The notes beneath the pieces are model-generated. The model saw only the letters and a program-made list of their open reading frames with translations. It was not told the origin of the DNA and did not search any database. This document shows, one piece after another, positions 9,824 through 20,600 of a stretch of 64,000 nt of DNA. The position numbers and the translations under genes are program-made. The DNA is from Blasia pusilla (Eukaryota; Marchantiophyta; Marchantiopsida; Blasiales). Within the stretch, counting starts at the first letter, position 1. Each line of letters starts with the position of its first letter. The stretch covers positions 27,156,001 through 27,220,000 of the forward strand of contig CM114271.1 of assembly GCA_050084515.1 (NCBI GenBank), written 5' to 3'.

Positions 9824-10540
9824 GCATTGCGAGCACCGTGGATGCTAGAGAGCGGGATCGGATCCTACAGCGGGCCAGACGGTTTCGTTGGGAGGGGACA
9901 CATGTTTTGAGGGTTTGGGAGGATGGCAGAGTACGCGTAGTGCCGCATCCTTTGCAGAGAGCACGACTAGTGCAGCATGCCCACGAGGAGTTTGGTCACT
10001 TTGGGGTGAAGCGGACATACAACTTGCTCCAGATTCAGTATTGGTGGCAAGGCATGCAGACTGACGTTCAACAGTTTGTTGCCAGGTGCATGGTGTGTGA
10101 TCCGGTCCGAGCATCGTTCAATGCTCCGACTCCACAGTTGCATCTATTACCAATCATGGGCTTAGGGTATAGATGGAGTTTGGATTTTGCAGGACCTTTG
10201 CCTTTGATGAAGCGTCACAGTCGTTAAGTGTTGGTGATGATCGAGTACTTCTCGAAGTGGATCAGGTTGGTTGCATTGCCTGACAAAGTGAGTGAGGGAG
10301 TAGCTTATGCCTTCCTTGACAGAGTGCTGAGTCATTATCGCGCACCGGCTGAGGTGTTGACAGACCAAGGTACCGAGTTTCGCGGTGAGTTCCAAGCCTT
10401 GTGTGATCAGGCACTGATCGACCACCGCATGACTTCGCGAGATCATCCTGAGGCGGATGGATTAGCGGAGAGAGTTGTGCAGACGGTGAAGAGGGATTTA
10501 GGCAAGTATGGCTTGCATACAAATTCAGCAGGGAGACATC
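9790..10540 (+). pseudogene. Ty3/gypsy integrase (HHCC zinc domain and DDE core)
   Basis: An HHCC zinc module (HAHEEFGHFG, then CMVC) is followed by the integrase core with Asp in SLDFAGPL, Asp in VLTDQGTEFRGEF and Glu in DHPEADGLAERVVQT, the normal D-D-E order of Ty3/gypsy integrases. A TAA at 10225-10227 interrupts the core after MKRHS-R and another stop lies near 10543. No reverse transcriptase precedes it on this strand, so this is a 5'-truncated polyprotein. Confidence 0.85.
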
Positions 10541-10556
10541 CTTAGCGTCTTTTTCA

Positions 10557-11172
10557 TTGTACTTGCTACTTTATGGCCGAGAGCCAGATTTACCTACGGC
10601 CGTTCGTCGAGATGCTGGTGAGGTGCTAGACCTTGATGACCCAGATGTATGGGTGCGAGCATGTTCTCAAAGGGCTGAGTTGTTTTGGAGAGTGATGCCC
10701 ATGGCGTTCGAGAACTTGGCGATTGCGCAGCATCGAGATACGTTGAGGTATGCGACTATTCGGGGTGGTGGTGGTTATCGACCAACTATCCGGAGGTTTC
10801 ATCAGGGAGATTATGTCTACTTGCAGCAGATGGCACCGACGACGTTGGATGTGACTGTAGGGCGCACTATCTAGAGAGTGCGTGATGTTTTGCCATCCGG
10901 TGTTCTCTTGCTAGAGGGACGCGATGGTATGGTATGGAAGGACCATGAGCGTAATTGTGCGCCATGTCCACTTCCTAACATTGATGGTACAGTAGATCCG
11001 AGCTTAGCAATAGTTCCTGTAGGCTTGCATTGTATGTTGTGTGGTTCAACCCGTGGTGTGGCCACGATGCTAGTCTGTGATGGATGTTGGAGAGGTTGGC
11101 ATATGGCATGTCTAATGCCACCTCTCACTAGGGTTCCTCTAGGATGATGGATGTGTCCCAGATGTACATAGA
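10557..11172 (+). pseudogene. Gypsy integrase C-terminus with a PHD finger
   Basis: Continues the integrase (LLYGREPDLPTAVRRDA is the GKY/capsid-proximal linker typical of gypsy polyproteins) through a beta-rich part (FHQGDYVYLQQ). It ends with a C4HC3 PHD-type zinc finger at about 11028-11172: CMLC, CDGC, WHMAC and WMCPRC. A TGA at 11145 sits inside the finger just before its last two cysteines, and a TAG at 10872 precedes it. Host chromatin-reading modules at the integrase C-terminus are thought to guide target choice, as chromodomains do in chromoviruses. Confidence 0.65.
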
Positions 11173-11342
11173 GGAGATACTAGGTAGGTTTCGATTCCAA
11201 CTTTTTCTGTGACATGGATGATAGAAAGGCGACTAACGATGGGGCCACATGAGCATCCGGCCTTTATGCTCTTAGCGTCCTAGAGATTTATGTCGTGGTA
11301 GGTAGGGATAGATGGATATCTGGAGTTAGAGGGACCTAACCA

Positions 11343-11515
11343 CAAACTAGGGGGGCGATTGGAGATATTTTGGTACTTCTCGCCTTTTTGCATGGATGCC
11401 ATGAGTAAGCATGGGATCGTGTGTGTTTGTGTGTGTGTTCGATGACAACGATGTATGTTGTGTAGCGATGTGTATGCGCACGACAACTGTCACAACTTTT
11501 AGGATAGATCAGTGG
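11343..11515 (+). repeat. Polypurine tract and truncated 3' LTR of the gypsy remnant (tentative)
   Basis: After the PHD finger, non-coding sequence reaches a purine run (actaggggggcga, about 11345-11357) followed by tggagatattttggtacttc, a plausible LTR start. The sequence then meets the opposite-strand element at about 11.5-11.6 kb, so the LTR would be truncated. No second LTR copy is in the window to confirm it. Confidence 0.35.
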
Positions 11516-11589
11516 AATCTAGCAGAGCGTCTTCACGAGTAGTGGAGGACATGCCCAAGAGGTCGAGAATGACCTGTTGAGGCCTTGGG

Positions 11590-12060
11590 AAACCTGAGAG
11601 AGTAGGGGCTACGATGTTATCATTGTATCACCAAGAAAAATGTAGACCTACCAAGATCCTATCCATGACCCTCTAAAACTTTTCCAAGGCGTTCTTTAAC
11701 CCAAATGGTAAGAACCTCCATCGGCTCAAGAAATCCTCTGTGTGAGGATTAATGTCCCAAAATCTGGTCTTCTACATGTCCTCCAATATGATAGGAAATT
11801 GATGGTATCCAACTTGAAGATCTAAAGACCTTTGCATGCCCAATAGTATCAAAGATCCCCTCAAGATTGGTAGGCATGGCATACCAATCGGACCTCGTTT
11901 ATGGATTGAAAGCTCAGTAATCTTCACAAATTCCCCTATCCGTTGAGTTGCCATATATGCACATACTTCTTTGTGGGCATGACAATGGCATATGCATACT
12001 CTCCATACAACATCTCCACTAGTCTTATGTTAACCAAGTTCTAGCTCTCGCTCTGAATTA
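11590..12060 (-). pseudogene. Ty3/gypsy reverse transcriptase fragment
   Basis: The frame 11954-11772 ends in SLDLQVGYHQFPIILEDM, and sequence beyond its stop reads KTRFWDINPHTEDFLSRWRF then LPFGLKNALEKF. These are the classic gypsy blocks DL-SGYHQ and F-FGL-NAP-FQ. The active-site YxDD box near 11625-11645 reads YNDN in a shifted frame, so the enzyme is inactive. Confidence 0.75.
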
Positions 12061-12570
12061 GGGCCCTCTCCATATTATTGGTCATATAGGTCGTCGAAAG
12101 ATTGACGTGTCACTAGAAAACTCGATGCGGATCCTTGGACCCTTGGGTTTATCCAAATCATGCATAACGAATGCAAAACACCTTCTTTGACTTCTAAGGA
12201 ATTAATGTATCTGGCACCGATCTCCTCTTATCAACTTCGGGCCCATATCTAACTCCCAAGTCTCCATCGTGATTACTGAAGGACTCTCTAGTGTGGGTGG
12301 TTTTGGTTGTTATATCCATCTCAAATAATAGATCTCGGTTGCTCCTTTGTAGCCAACTTCGACATCTCACCTCCTAATGCTCTTCCATGTGTAGGACCAT
12401 GAACCACACTCATTTTTGTGGCTACCATCTTCGGACGTACCTGCAACACATCCCAATAAGTCCAAGGATGTCTCTCTCAATTACCTCCAACACGTTGATC
12501 TCCCCGGATCTAGTGTCTAGTCACTACTCAAACTGTCTCGGTAGTCATGGGTCTAACAAGTGCATTCTCC

Positions 12571-12606
12571 GCTTAATATGGACTAAGCTGAGAATCCATA
12601 TTAAGC
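12571..12606. repeat. 12-bp perfect inverted repeat
   Basis: GCTTAATATGGA, a 12-nt loop, then its exact complement TCCATATTAAGC. Confidence 0.8.
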
Positions 12607-13079
12607 AGTTTAGGTTCATCACCTCATCCAAGACATGGCGTTAGAACGCCTCTCATAGTAACAGTTCTACCATCACTCCTTTGGGAAACACCATCGTCTG
12701 CTCTCTCTCATCAACATTGGGCTCCACCAATTATTGTGTTTGTTTATCCTAAACTAAGCCAAAACCAGCCTACTTATATGCATGGGAACTGGGAAAACTC
12801 ACAAAAGTGGGAAATATTGCTCGTGGCATGCGAAGCCTATAAGTAACCATCAATAGAGGTCAATCATTGTACCTCATTTCTTATGATCAAGGTTTGGGAT
12901 CCAAAGTGGAATCACCCAAAAAATGGGATGGACGCTCCATGTACTCTCGCATATGTTCTCCTCAAAACCTCGTATGGCACCAAATTGGTCCACAACATAT
13001 GCGGGAGGTCTACTCATGAACCTATATTGCATCCAAAAAAATTTTTGGCCGATCTATGCAAGAGCTTGATCTGCAGTTG

Positions 13080-13708
13080 TCACCACTCATCATCTAGAAT
13101 TTTCCAAGGATAATACATTCTCTAGAATGTAAGATGGAAAATGGGATTGATGTTCTTGCAAATGCTGCAAGATCCTCATAATCTCCCAAAAAAACTTTGA
13201 TCGAGAGTCTTCTAAACCACCATCTCATCCAACACTCAATTGACCCTGACATGGCCAATACGAAATAACCAAATCAATGGTCCCGATCCAATCCAAGTTC
13301 TGCGCCTCTAACAATGAAATATCCCTTAGCAAGAAACTCTAGAAACCTTGTACAGCTAACGCAAGTAACATATGAGAGTGACATGGGCCTTCCAACCTTA
13401 TCACACTCCACATACAAATATTGTTGTTCACATCCTCTTTCATTGAAAACAACAACAAAACGAGTGTTGATCCCTCCAAAGAAATCCAACACTCTAATAC
13501 CCTCATCTAGGATGCACCACATAATTAGTGTGGTGTCCAAGCATGACATCGTTGCAGTCCCTGCTATCTTGGGCTTCTCTGACTTGTCGTGAATTAGTGC
13601 AAAGGTCTCACTCCACACCATGTGCATGTGCTTATCGACTAAGCGTTGAAGCTTCTGGCTCAAGCCCCACAAAAGCTCCTCTCCTCCAGGGAATGAGGTT
13701 GCTACCAT
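13080..13708 (-). pseudogene. C5-cytosine DNA methyltransferase domain inside the gypsy element
   Basis: The frame 13708-13274 contains motif I (VLDFFGGINT, about 13463-13492) and an acidic motif II (YLYVECDK). A single-base shift then gives IDLVISYWPCQGQLSVG with the catalytic Pro-Cys-Gln of motif IV at 13243-13254, the helix LEDSRSKFFWEIMRILQHL, and motif VI ENV at 13114-13122. Order I, II, IV, VI is that of C5 methyltransferases (DNMT/Dcm fold). A frameshift at about 13270 and a TGA after SVG mean this copy is not functional. It lies N-terminal to the reverse transcriptase on the same strand. Confidence 0.75.
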
Positions 13709-14661
13709 AAAACTCCTCTCTATAAATGTGTCAATGACAGTTGTGTCCTCTACATAGATATTCCCCTCAATAAAATCCTCAAGCTTATTAAGTGATTGTG
13801 CAACTTAATAGTGCCAAATTCACCACCTCTCTTGGTTTTCGCTCAATCACTCGTGAATTGAACTCGTAACAAACTAAGTCACTCATCACTTTATTGCCAT
13901 CCTAGTTTGTAGAACATTGACTCTTCCCAGTAATCCAAGGTAAACTCCATTGGGTATAACAATACTCCGCATTATATGAGTCGGCTATGGTCACAATCAC
14001 CTTGGCTTGCATCATGGACTCATCTGATGGATATCCTAGTTGAATCCTCACCATGATTTCATATCAAGTGATAAACTGTGTCGTATTTACTCCACCCAAG
14101 GATGTCTATAACATGAATGGGCAACGCTCCACATCAGGAAAAGTCTTAAAAACGTCGCCCTCCCTAACATCAAGACCCCAAAAGACACACTATAGACAAA
14201 ACACTTTACCTTATGGATTCACCAAATGGAAAATCTCTCCCTGGCTGTCTAGCAAGACAAAATATGGAGAAACCATGACACACTCTATCGTGGGTTTAGC
14301 GGGTATTTGTGCTATCATAGCAGCTGCAATTTGTCATGAATCTGATGTGGACGACCTTTGCATAAGCTCCAAGGACATATTTATCATCTTGTTTATAACT
14401 ACCTATGAACATAAGGCCTATGTGATAATACCATCTCCGTGCTCACATAACATAGCGGCCAATCAAAACACCTCGGCAAGTCCCCCTCCCAGTGTCTTAA
14501 CATCAAAAGAGAAAAACAATGAGTGCGATACATGGCAATGGCCATCCCCAACAACCTTCTTCATATGTGCTCCACCTAAGCATTACCAATAGGAATCGTT
14601 GGGCTTGCCTCTCCCACCGCCAATCGTGTCTGCACACCAACCATATCCAACCTTTGGGAAC

Positions 14662-14725
14662 TTGTTTAAGGCAATGAGGATCCCATTGATGGGTACATCA
14701 ATGGGATCCTCATTGCCTTAAACAA
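14662..14725. repeat. 29-bp perfect inverted repeat with 6-nt loop
   Basis: Left arm 14662-14690 and right arm 14697-14725 are exact reverse complements around the loop gggtac. It lies in the decayed gypsy element and is unrelated to the 27-bp hairpin family. Confidence 0.95.
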
Positions 14726-14929
14726 AGTAAGAAATTGAGGAAGCTACGTCTATTTTTTGGCTTTCCCTTTCTGTGGGTCCAACTCTATGACTACTCTACG
14801 AGTAACGAAAACCAGTGCCTCCATGTGTGAAGCCCCGCACATACAAACAAGATCCTCCTTATCTTTGATTTCTCTGTATAAGGTCGATGCCACTAACCCA
14901 ACATCAGGTAACCTCAACGCCTTCACGGA

Positions 14930-15250
14930 AATTTGCTACTCTAACTGCTCTAACAAGTCAGCCATTCTAGCCTGGCCGCTAGAGTTCCCCTTAACTTTTC
15001 TAGGTTGTGGACCTCTACCTCCTCGTCGAGCATATCCATCTCTCCTATGGGTGTATCCAACTCCTCGACCTCCTACTTGATCACTTGGAGGATGACTTTT
15101 GGCCCCATCTGGACTGCCAACTTGCTCTAGAACCCTCTTTCGCACTCAATTTGGACATAGCTTAAGGTGTAGGCTAAAATATCTAACGCATTTATGACCA
15201 TACTGCTCACAATGGTCAAAATATATTATGTCTAGTGCGAATATCCCAAG
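14930..15250 (-). pseudogene. Gag-like zinc-knuckle and basic region of the DNMT-gypsy element
   Basis: A stretch near 15180-15230 reads FDHCEQYGHKCVRY, which resembles a retroviral zinc knuckle with altered spacing. It is followed by an Arg/Gly-rich part (YTHRRDGYARRGGRGPQPRK) in the frame 15145-14936. Position upstream of the DNMT suits a gag end. Evidence is modest; stops are present. Confidence 0.35.
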
Positions 15251-15591
15251 ACCAATACATGGACGTCATAGAGTGTGACCTCTACTTCTCCTAGCTTTGC
15301 CTTAAGGCACTCTCAACCTTGAGCTTTGCAAACGGAAGACTCAGGTTGAGTTCCAAAGACTCAACCGATTGCATGTTCTGTAGAAAGTGAGAAACTGCCA
15401 AGGCCTAATCATATCAAGTCATTGCAAATGCGTGTTGTCTCCATATGAAGCCTCTTCCCCAAGCCTCAACCATTATCCCCAAATTGCTTCCTTATACCAG
15501 AGTACGTCATTGAATTCCTCAAGGTATGTCCCCTAGCTTAAACTTGAAACTCAGCCGAATACATATGGTTTTTGGTTCAAGGACTTAAACT

Positions 15592-15623
15592 TATAGGGTG
15601 GAGGAAGAGTACTCCACCCTATA
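15592..15623. repeat. 12-bp perfect inverted repeat, 8-nt loop
   Basis: TATAGGGTGGAG, loop gaagagta, then CTCCACCCTATA, within the gypsy remnant. Confidence 0.8.
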
Positions 15624-16481
15624 GGTACTTCTAGGGTTCTTTTGGGAATCCCATCTTCTCAAAATCTCCATTGTCTCCCTAGACCCTTCATTTTGGCCTT
15701 GAATCCAAACGTAGTCTAGAACTCATAGATTGGCGTTTGACTAGTTATCCATCAAGATGCCTTGTAAAGGCTTCATGTAGATAATGCAACTCTCATATCC
15801 CCAAACACATCTTGAAGATTAGACTCACATTTCATGTGTCCCATGGATGGTTCGTGTCTAGAATTCCCATTTGGTGTCTCATGGTTGTCTTTCACCCTTC
15901 ACACTTTAGGATTAGTCTCCCCTATTATGATTACACTAAACCCTTGGAGGTATTCATTTCCGTGGAAAGGACAGGATCTGTTCGCCATCTTAAATCCCAC
16001 CTAAGACGCAACCCTTGCTAGGTCAAGTGAAAACCTCCTCTGACCACTTTCACACCAAGGATCCATGAGATGAGAATGTTAAGGACATCCTGCTATATCA
16101 CTCAAGCTTGGCTCAAGTACTTCTGGCCAATCTCTTGAATGAAGAATCCACACCCTACCACTTAACTCATGCTTAAGGTTCATGCACAAGACCTTTTCGC
16201 AGTTAGAATGCACAGGTTACACGTGTTACACGTCATCATCATTGATGACAAAGGTCTCTGCCCGCCCGGATGGGCCTTCCTCAGTTTTCTTGTACACCGA
16301 CATATCCATGGATTTATCTTGAAAGAGATTTTTTCCTTGAAGAACTTTCAAGAAATGTGTGTTTTGTATCAAACGTTATCTTTCAAGCCAACCTCTATAA
16401 CTACCCTACATCCACTCTGACTTAGAAAGGGGGAAAATCTGAATTGAGTCCAAGTTCCACTTTCACCCATTTGTCCACATT

Positions 16482-16495
16482 GCTTCCAGATACCA
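16482..16495 (-). other. Primer-binding-site-like sequence of the minus-strand gypsy element
   Basis: On the minus strand this reads TGGTATCTGGAAGC, close to the initiator-Met-tRNA binding site TGGTATCAGAGC of plant LTR elements, and lies just upstream of the gag-like region. An LTR would be expected to its right, but none could be proven without a second copy. Confidence 0.35.
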
Positions 16496-16499
16496 TGTA

Positions 16500-17613
16500 G
16501 TCAAAAACTTCACAATCATTAACCTATTTGTTCCTGACCCATGGTATTCTGTGCCATCTCCCTCCTATTTTAAGCAAGCCAAAGGATACTTCAGGCAAGT
16601 ACACTCTCTTCTTATCTAAGAACTGAAAAGATAAGTTCGAGGACATTCAGCTGCCGTGTCCCTAGCCGCTTTTGGTATGGGAACGCTGTGCAGAGCAATG
16701 TGGACATTCACCATGAGAGACAAGTGGTAGATTGCTCAAAGATTGAAGGACAAAACGCCCTTTGAGACATCCAAGTAAGAAATTCATGTATAAAATGAAA
16801 ACCTAGATCCACTGGGGAGAGGAGAATTGACAATAACTCAAATCAGACTTTACATCCACCAGGCAAATATGCTCCGCTGTACAGAAAAATACTCTACGCG
16901 GCAGCAAGTTGACATTGAAAAAGTTAATCAACCTAATAGTGGCCGCTGTGTGGAGTCAACTATGACTAAGAGACGGCCCTTCTCAGGGAAGGAGCAATCA
17001 CATAAAGCTCTGCATTAAAATAACATGACAACTTGCTCTCCCGCGGGTACTGTCGTAGGAGAGTTTGGCAAGTATCATAAGTCCAGCTGTACAGCGCACT
17101 GTGCCATCAAGAAGGCAAACATTGGCAGGACGTTGCTCAGCAACCAGACCCATTAGCTACTCTCATTACAGCCCCTCTATCAACGCAGCATGCTAGGCAG
17201 AGCAGAAACGCATTATTTACCAAGCTACTGACGAAACAATATACGCTCAAGGGAGATCTGCTCCTAGTTCCATAACCTGCCACAGACGTGGGTGGCAATC
17301 TACAGTAATTAGGGAACGTGAAACAAGAATAACAAACAACTCCCTAAGAATTTGACAACACAAGCTGGACGTGGTGCGACACACTATTGTAAAGAAATAC
17401 GCACCATGCCCTAGATGCTTGTCCCCCGAGAATGCCACCTGATCTCTAAAAGATGACATGACATCTTGAAAAGGGCGAGTCCGCAGTAAACTAAAGTTGC
17501 AGAGTTCTGGCCGAAAGACATGGCCAAGCAAAAGAGAGCAGCTAAAAGGTGTCTAACCACATCTTCTCCTTGCACTGTGGAGGAGGCCACCAGTTCTTTG
17601 TGATCCACTGAAC
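16500..17613. other. Intergenic and probable RAD23 3' region
   Basis: No gene seen. It probably holds the 3' untranslated region of RAD23 on its right side and perhaps a remnant gypsy LTR on its left. No clear AATAAA on the minus strand was found. Confidence 0.4.
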
Positions 17614-20600
17614 TCAGTCTTCATAGTCGCCTGCATGCTCCAATAAGTAGTTGGCAGCCAATTCCTCATTCTTGTCACACGCCAGAAAGGCCTCGATGAC
17701 GAGATTGCGCTCAAAACCCATTGCCTCGAGCTGCAATGTGGAAGGACAGCAGAGGCAGTCAATTAGCTCATAGCTGCAAATAACAACTGCTATTGCGGTC
17801 TGAATACCAGGAGACATAAATAAACTCTAAGTGTGGGCGAGGGGATAGTCCTACCCTCTCAATAGCTTCCCTCTCTTCTTGAGTAACATTTATAGATTGT
17901 GGCATAGCTCCTGCTAGTTGGCCAAGTAAGTCGCTGCAAAATTCAAATGGGAATCCCATTAGCATAGACAACTGTCTTCATCCAATCTAACTGTAGATGA
18001 CAACCATCAGGAACTTCAAAAGAACTTCATAATGTTTCAGCAGACAGAAAAAAATACAACCATACTCACCCTTCAGCAGCTTCACCACCTGGCTCATTGA
18101 TAAGGCGTAAAAATTCTGGCTGATTCTCATTAATAAGGCGCAAAAGTTGAGGATTTTGTTTTCCAAGCTCTTGCAGCATAGGCTGAAACCGACAGAAAAA
18201 GAAAGGTGTTCAGAATTTCCCAAACCGATGACAACTTTCATTCAACACAACAGTGATTGCTGTGCCAAGATAAGAATCTCAATTAAAATAACGGTCCAAC
18301 TGGTGATAAATCTTGAGCAAATTAGACTGAGATCCAGTTCCACATTCAAAAGGACTTTCACAAACCACTTGATACCACTAATATGTAAATGCTTCCAGCA
18401 CTGCACATACTGGTTACAAGAGGTAATTCACCAACCCAGTACAAAGTTCCACAAGTAAAATGACTCATAGTCAACCTAAACACAGAAATACTTGTTGTAA
18501 GTGCACTAAAACTGGAATCTGTAAACTGTCTTGACAATTTGGCACTCTTGTTCCTAGACAATTACTAATCTACTCACATGCAAACAGGTTAACACATGGC
18601 CATCTTCAACAGTGACCTTCATGTGTGTCTGAGCGTACCTGCAAGATTTGAGGATTGGCTTGTACCATTGTCCTTAGCGCTTGAAACTACACATGCACAA
18701 ACCAGGCATCGCCCACTGGTAAGTCTGGCGAATGTGGGTAAACTTGATTCCATCCAATCATCAAGTGCATAGAGTGAAAGAATCACAAGATAAAAATGGT
18801 GAGGAAGCAGCCATTCTCTGGCATGACCAACCCAAAGAACATTCGGATTGGTATGCAGAACTAATATATAAACATACCTGGGCATTGGTCCGTAAGAAAT
18901 CAAGAGCACCTGCGCCAGCACCTGGGCCACCAATGCCAGGAATGCCCTGCAGAGTTCAACTCTTTCTCATTAAAGTTTAATCACAACTTGTAGGATGTAG
19001 GCTTTCTCTACTACCGCCAATTATACATCCAATCAAAGTTCAGACAACAAATGGTTAAGAACGAACTCAAATAGAATTCTCTTGCATACCTGGGGGAAGA
19101 GGTCCAAGGGGGCTGCATTTGGTCCACCTAGAGGGGGGGCTGGTTGGGCAGGAGCAGCAGGAGCTGGCACAGCTACAGGCGCAGATCCAGTTCCTTGAGG
19201 GGGGGGGGGAGCACGTGCCACGGGGGCCGCAACTTCAGCTGCCTCTGGGATGCCCTGCCAAATTGCAAGAGCACTTCAGGTTTAACTTTTGGGAAGATTG
19301 CTGATTAGCTGTGTTACCCCTGAACATGATAATAGAAACTGAGATGACAAAAGCACAACCCACATCCTGGGAAAGACATAATCTAGTGTCAAATTCCATC
19401 TGCAGAACAAGAGTATATCACAAAGCAAGTATACACCAATGCCCACAGTATGTTCTCCATGTGTACAAAATTCAAACCACGGGCTTTAGAGTACTTACAG
19501 AGTACAGGTATTCAACAGCCCGCTCAGGGTTGTTGTACGCAGCTCGCAGGGCTCTGACAACTGTATCTCGATCCCAGCTTCCACCACCCATGTCAATAAT
19601 CTGTTGAATGGTTTGCTCCAAGTTTGTCCCAGCAACAAGATTTGATGCAGCTTGGCCATAAGGATCCGCAGGAGCACTGTACAATCCACCTCAAGTTCAA
19701 AACGTCCCATTTATCAGTCTTTAACCTCGCAGGTCTCGTACACTTTCCCAACAGATTCTTAGAATCGGGGATGTCCAACTTGAGGTATTGAATCCTAGAT
19801 TGTTATCTTTCATTCAGTGCTGTTGTTAGAGTCTATTACACACAAGAAATAATGATAGCCACAATCAGCTAATTGATGTAACTTGCAGGTGAATTAATCA
19901 GATCACGATATGGATCCCAGATCCAAAGGTGGAGAGCACCGACAGAGACTTGCACGTTAAGACAGAGAGACCACATTGCGCACTCCATGAAAAGCAACCA
20001 CAGTTACACCCCCCCCCCCCAAGAAGTATATGCAGAAATGTCTGTTGAGTTAAAGTTTTGTCAAGAGGGTTTGCTACTTTCTCATGAGATTCAACATGAC
20101 ATCCGTCCGAAGACTTATGTTGGACATTCATCTGGAAACTAGTGAAAATTGACATATACAGTCTATATTCACAAAACCGTAATAGTATAGGCTTGAGAGC
20201 CAAGATTCCACGTACGCAGCGGTGGCTGATCCAGGGGCTGGAGGTGTGGCACCCGTCAATGCTACAGGTAAGGTAGATCTGAAGACAACCATTGCAGGAA
20301 TCCGATGAATATCAATCACAGGAGTATTCAAATAACCTAAAGAAACTACACAGGAATACCCTATCGCATTGTCAACTGTCATACATATCACTCCTGGAGA
20401 GCATCATATAGAGCTATACTCAGCATTTCATATATATACCTTGACCATATATGACACATTAACAACTACTTATGCACATCGTAAACAGACTCACGGAGCA
20501 GGAGCAGTTCCAGCTGTGGGAGCAGGTGCAGGCGTAGGAGTAGGGACAGGAGTAGGAGCTGTGGGGGTTGGGGCAGCTACAGCTGCAGGAGCTGCCGGTG

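Larger units (their letters stand above)
11590..16495 (-). mobile_element. Ty3/gypsy element carrying a cytosine DNA methyltransferase, decayed
   Basis: On the minus strand the order from 16495 down is: a primer-binding-site-like stretch, about 1 kb of unassigned sequence, a gag-like zinc-knuckle region, a C5-cytosine methyltransferase domain and a gypsy reverse transcriptase ending near 11590. Stops and frameshifts are frequent throughout. The integrase half is missing on this strand, although the plus-strand integrase next door could come from the same family. Gypsy elements with built-in DNMTs are known from charophyte algae and dinoflagellates, which supports the taxonomic guess. Confidence 0.7.

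Noticed and set aside
13274-13708. The DNMT-like frame as a host chromomethylase or MET1 exon
   Set aside because: It lies between gag-like and RT sequence on the same strand, with stops, and no host-type flanking exons or domains (BAH, chromodomain) were seen.
20216-20261. A possible extra RAD23 exon (Pro/Ala-rich, flanked by splice-like AG and GT)
   Set aside because: Including it breaks the frame; joining 20495 directly to 19676 is in phase and gives a normal linker.
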